Positions 60,276 to 64,000 of a DNA stretch of 64,000 nt are shown in pieces. Within the stretch, counting starts at the first letter, position 1; the number at the start of each line of letters is the position of its first letter. The notes under the pieces are model-generated. The model was given only the letters and a program-made list of their open reading frames with translations. It had not been told where the DNA came from and did no database searches. Location of the stretch: contig CP136066.1 in NCBI GenBank assembly GCA_032622095.1, forward strand, positions 44,221,835-44,285,834. Reading direction: 5' to 3'. The DNA comes from Siphonodentalium dalli (taxonomy: Eukaryota; Mollusca; Scaphopoda; Gadilida; Siphonodentaliidae). The position numbers were made by a program, and so were the translations under genes.

Positions 60276-61473
60276 GTTAAAACACCGGGTACCTATTAGA
60301 GTAATTGCACTTTTACCTAACAGGCCCCTACCTATAATGACACCGGGTAACCAGAACTGTGCACAGTTTAACTGGCATAAACCATACCTATAATGACACC
60401 GGGTTGAAACCCTACCTGATGGAAGATGATTATAATGACTTGAACATGATAATTAAATGACAGAGTCCTACCCTCTCAGACAAGCTGAGAACTTAACTTC
60501 ATCAGAAGTCATGCCTTCACTTCTAATGTAGTGGAATAATGCAACACAATGAATTATGTAATGATTATAAACCAGACATGATTTACTAAAATCACTTTAT
60601 TGAGTGTTAAATGAATAAATACTCTGATATTTATAACAGAGCAACTGGTTGGCAATTAGTGAATATGCCAAGATATAAGTACTGGCAGAAATTCAAATGA
60701 AAGCATGAAAATGTTTTACTTTGTCTAACTGAATTACTGTTAGATAAATAAAGTAAAACTACACTTACTATATAGTTATAAGAAATATTTAAAGGTTTCT
60801 GAAACCAGAAAATATTATAATAAAACACTCAGGGAAAATTACCTCACTGTATGAAATAGTTTAATTATATTTTCAAGGGAAAATTACATCCCTTGGGGAA
60901 GAACCATAATTAAAGTTACTAAACTGATCAAGAGAAAATTTCCTCTCTTGGAAAACTTATAAAACAGTTAAGGGAAAATTACCTCCCTTGGAAAAGCCCT
61001 AATGGAAAGATAATAAATAACTAGATACTTAGACCATACTTCATTGTTGAAAATATCCCATCCCGGGGTAAATATTTCTGATGGAAATTTCTACAAGTGC
61101 TTATATGTATTTTTTTTAGAACAATTTACCCCACATGCATCTCAATCAGAGCTTCCTTTAAGTAGGATTTCCCTGTGAGTGGTTCACTCAAGTGTGAATC
61201 CACTCAGATGAAATACATGTAGAATCAGTAGACAGATTACCAAATCACAGCAAAGCCTGAGTTACAAACTACACAAAACCATTTAAGTACTACTTGGACC
61301 AACAATGAAACTTAGAAAAATACAAACTAAAGATTAAAATAATAAGAACTTGAAATACTAAATAAGACTATCCCATCCCAATAGGTAAACTTACAGCGTA
61401 TAGAATACACAAGTAAAGAATTTCCAAATTTTGTTTTAAATTTTATGGCGCTCTATTTGACCTTAAGCCAGGG

Positions 61474-61481
61474 CTTATATA
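61474..61481 (-). promoter_or_regulatory. TATA box of the 5' LTR
   Basis: TATATAAG on the minus strand, in the same context as in the left LTR. It is the likely promoter for the element's genomic RNA, about 530 bp inside the LTR. Confidence 0.6.
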
Positions 61482-62012
61482 CTATTTTGAACCGGCCAAA
61501 TCGGCCAACCAATGAAATTGCTTAAATCCGGTTTCACCGGCGAAAGCTCTGCCGGACACTGCCGAATCGGCCATCGACCATGTGCTGGCACCGCTCTTAC
61601 CGCTAGACGGAGTTACTAAATTTCATTGCAAAGTATTTTAAATTTGCAACTAATACAGATTAATAAAATTGCAATGATGCAAGATATATGTGTGCAATAA
61701 AACAAATTTAATTTGTGCACAAAACTTAATTTTACGCAAAGAGAAAATTCCCATGATGCACTTGGCGACAGAATGGCTGCGCCCATGAAATGAAAACATT
61801 GACAGTTGAAAATCGACAAACGCTATAAACTGTAAATACTATGAATTATATGTTGAGACTTTGAAATAATTAATCGGAATAAATACAAAGCATGATTGAT
61901 GTGATTAATATTTATATGGATGAGTGTTTTGTGAGGTAATGAATTAAATAATTTTTGCATTGAAATTTCCCATGTAAACAAATAGGTGTGAATAGAAAAG
62001 CCGATTATTACA

Positions 62013-62180
62013 ACTTATTTACATACTAAATACAAAAAATTTGCTTCCGCTTCTCCCATATCGTTACGTTAGCCACACCCCTTTAGTCAATGTGGCCCTG
62101 AACAAATAGCTGTATACATCGAATGCTATTTTATTATTCCGATAAGTGCAAGCGGCTCTGGAAATCACCAGGGAATACCT
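62013..62180. other. Right flank of the retrotransposon, nothing seen
   Basis: Short AT-rich flank. No copy of the sequence left of the left LTR is seen here, so no target-site duplication is visible. Confidence 0.5.
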
Positions 62181-62748
62181 TACTCGTATTTGAATTCGCG
62201 CAGTACTATTTTTTGCGCACCAATGGGTGCGCGAATCTAAACTGTGCGAAAAATAGTACGAATCTTGAGTTTATACTTTATACCAAATCACAGGGGAAAT
62301 CAGCTATGTTATTGAATTGTATGTACATACATTACAGATGGTTGGACTGAATATAGAGATATAGATATATGTCAACCCAGCTATTTGAAATACTCACAGC
62401 CACATGTTTATAGTCAGCGGCCAACGTGGTTGGTTACATATACTTCTTTAACGTTCACTTTGATGATGTCCAAAACTATTTGAATATCAGAATGATTATT
62501 TTGAGCATCTAACCATCCATCTTGTCAACAAAATGTTGATGCAGTTCCAATTTAATCGATGTTAATTTTCGTCGGGATGGTCTTTAATATACACGGGTAC
62601 CTTCAGGAACAATTACAAATTGAAACAGTCAACAGATACAAGTCTTTTACGAAAATGTTTTGAATTCACGCAGCACGGTGCGCGAATTCAAAGTGCGCGA
62701 ATTCAAAACTGAGCGAAAAATAGTACTGCGCGAATTTAAATAAGAGTA
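62181..62748. mobile_element. TA-flanked inverted-repeat element (MITE 4)
   Basis: An element of about 564 bp (62183-62746) between TA dinucleotides. The ends read CTC(G/T)TATTT(G/A)AATTC and then GCGCAGTACTATTTTT, about 31 bp of terminal inverted repeat. Next to each end are further GTGCGCGAA(T)TC-type inverted pieces, so each arm can fold on itself. The short open frame at 62123-62350 crosses its left end and is not a gene. TA targeting suggests a Tc1/mariner-type source. Confidence 0.75.
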
Positions 62749-63610
62749 ATAGTACAGGCGATATCTAGCCGAAAAATGGGGTCAACCCGGAACTAATTGC
62801 AACACAAATGACATTTAGTTTACCGGATAGCTGAATATGTACTGAATTAGACTATCAATATTTTAGGAAAATCCAATTGTGACAAATTTGATAAATTTGT
62901 TTTTCCATGGCAACGATGGCTAATAATTGGGTATTTGGAAATTTGACATTAAATAGTGCGTATCGTGAATAATTTAATAACTACCTAAAAGTTTACATTG
63001 GTTTATGGAAAGACTTGTAATGGCCGGCATTTCCACATATCCATGGTGACCTTGAAATGTCAAGGTCACATATAAAGGTCATTGTTAAAATTCAGGATTT
63101 TTATCATTTAGCAGTCACAGTTTCGACTGTCCTTGTTACGATTTATTACAAATAGCGATCACCAACACTATTTTATAAACTCCAGAATTCAGGCTCCATG
63201 GGAAGGTTCATTTGAATGGATACCGATATATGCATTAGAAACTATCAGTAGTGGCTGTAAGCTGATGGGGTGTGCAAATTTTGATAAAAGCATGAACATA
63301 TTGGCACACATATAGAGTAGACCATGGGGGTTCAGTTCGAAGCGAGACCCAAATTGACAGACCGCTGGTATGACCTTGAGGTCAAGGTCAGGGTCATCAA
63401 AATGAATTTTCACTGTTGGTTGCATGGAATGTGTATGCGGGAGCTAAAAGGCATGAATTGTGGATATTTGTAATTACTCCACACTGAGGAGACATACTAA
63501 GACTAATATTGTAATAATTTGGGGTTTTATATGAGAGAGGGAATTTTTTAGGCATATCATGTTTGATATTTTATTCAAAGATATTGCAACAATCATAATT
63601 ATATCCAATA
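62749..63610. other. Interval with nuclear-receptor-like half-sites, no gene
   Basis: No recognisable coding sequence. Two places carry TGACCTTG/TCAAGGTCA motifs: about 63047-63071 (TGACCTTGAAATGTCAAGGTCA, an inverted pair) and about 63371-63398 (TGACCTTGAGGTCAAGGTCA followed by GGGTCA). TCAAGGTCA is the extended half-site bound by monomeric nuclear receptors such as ERR and NR5A. Similar strings are frequent in molluscan repeats, so this may be repeat sequence with no regulatory role. Confidence 0.5.
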
Positions 63611-63616
63611 TAAGTG

Positions 63617-63920
63617 GGGGCACAAAGTGGCTCAGTTGGTAAGGTGTGTGTTGCATTAGAGAAACAATAGCCATTCCATTTAGTGATGGTAAAACTGATT
63701 TGAATCGATTAGCATGGATTTGTGATCCACACACAGGGATGCATGTACACGTAATTAGGAAAGTTTGTCAGTTGCTTTCCTGTGTTCAGTGATTAATTCT
63801 CAGTGAAATATATCCATATATCCTTTTCACAGCCTTTCCCCAATCTGTAAACCTGACATGATATGACATGATATGACCTGGCAGCTAAAACGACCATAAA
63901 CCCAATAAAACAAACAAACT
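63617..63920 (+). mobile_element. tRNA-derived SINE
   Basis: A tRNA-like head with an A box TGGCTCAGTTGGT (63628-63640) and a B-box-like GATTTGAATCG (63697-63707), then a unique body, a short GACATGATAT duplication (about 63856-63875), and a tail CTAAAACGACCATAAACCC followed by AATAAAACAAACAAAC. The boxes are the internal RNA polymerase III promoter of such elements; the B box has decayed from GGTTCGAATCC. The tail matches the minus-strand tail at 47624-47677. Not a functional tRNA: the box spacing and stems do not fit. Confidence 0.75.
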
Positions 63921-64000
63921 AATATCAGTTTCTTAAATTGGAATGATGAGTTAATGTGCCACTTAAAGTGAATGGTGTTCGCTGGTGTTCCGATGATTAT

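Larger units (their letters stand above)
49488..62012 (-). mobile_element. Gypsy (Metaviridae-type) LTR retrotransposon, degenerate
   Basis: A 12.5-kb element read on the minus strand: 5' LTR 58429-62012, primer site 58409-58427, gag, pol, an additional zinc-finger ORF, polypurine tract 52556-52570, 3' LTR 49488-52555. The pol order (reverse transcriptase, RNase H, integrase) is the Gypsy order. The LTRs differ by a few per cent by eye and by two large indels, so the insertion is not recent. gag and pol have several frame breaks, and the nucleocapsid zinc knuckle and the protease active site are missing. No matching 4-6-bp target-site duplication could be seen (left flank CGTCAG, right flank ACTTAT), so the outer left edge may be altered. 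This copy cannot be autonomous. Confidence 0.9.
58429..62012 (-). repeat. 5' LTR (right copy)
   Basis: About 3.58 kb, from TGTCTCTATAGG at 58429 (minus-strand end ..ACA) to ..GATTATTACA at 62012 (minus-strand start TGTAATAATC). It agrees with the left LTR over most of its length with scattered substitutions; about 9 differences were counted in the first 200 bp, fewer elsewhere. It contains an additional segment of about 690 bp with a TTAA-flanked element, and lacks about 167 bp present in the left copy. Confidence 0.9.

Noticed and set aside
63617-63700. A functional tRNA gene at the SINE head
   Set aside because: A and B boxes are recognisable, but the acceptor and T stems do not close and the B box is decayed.

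Overview
The window is repeat-dominated eukaryotic DNA, most likely from a mollusc and probably a bivalve. Evidence for this: the SINE-type tails at 47624-47677 and 63881-63919 (motif CTAAAACGAC..TAAACCC followed by CAAT or AAAC repeats) are of a kind common in molluscan genomes, there is a mag/Gypsy-like LTR retrotransposon, and several TTAA- and TA-flanked MITEs are present. No bacterial-type gene organisation is seen. No intact host protein-coding gene could be supported.

Layout. (1) 1-11752 and 14139-45089 are two same-orientation blocks of a satellite with a roughly 41-bp monomer, about 1,040 copies and 42.7 kb in total. The first block is open at the left window edge. The array is not homogeneous. 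Diagnostic variants are zoned along it, and it carries nested higher-order duplications with periods of 164, 205, 410, 738, 2468, 3737 and 6908 bp, the largest nearly identical by eye. (2) 11753-14138 is a non-satellite island inside the array. It holds three 62-bp tandem units that share short blocks with the satellite monomer, and a diverged direct duplication whose second copy ends exactly where the satellite resumes. (3) 45090-49487 is a cluster of three MITEs with different terminal inverted repeats but a common AT-rich core and 69-bp near-palindromes. Between two of them lies a short fragment of a family-14 glycosyltransferase (core-2 beta-1,6-GlcNAc-transferase type) gene. (4) 49488-62012 is a minus-strand Gypsy LTR retrotransposon. 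It has unusually long LTRs (about 3.1 and 3.6 kb), a primer-binding-site candidate, a polypurine tract, broken gag and pol, and an extra downstream ORF with a C2H2 zinc finger in the position where env sits in retroviruses. (5) 62013-64000 has a TA-flanked inverted-repeat element, nuclear-receptor-like AGGTCA half-sites and a tRNA-derived SINE.

How the parts fit. Nothing here works as a pathway; the window reads as a heterochromatic satellite domain and its transposon-rich flank. The retrotransposon is dead as it stands: gag and pol have frame breaks, the zinc knuckle and protease are missing, and the RNase H Asp is substituted. The most unusual items are the layered satellite architecture with a possible progenitor-like repeat in its island, the palindromic core shared by unrelated MITE ends, and the zinc-finger accessory ORF of the retrotransposon. 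All identities were judged by eye; no alignment or database search was run.
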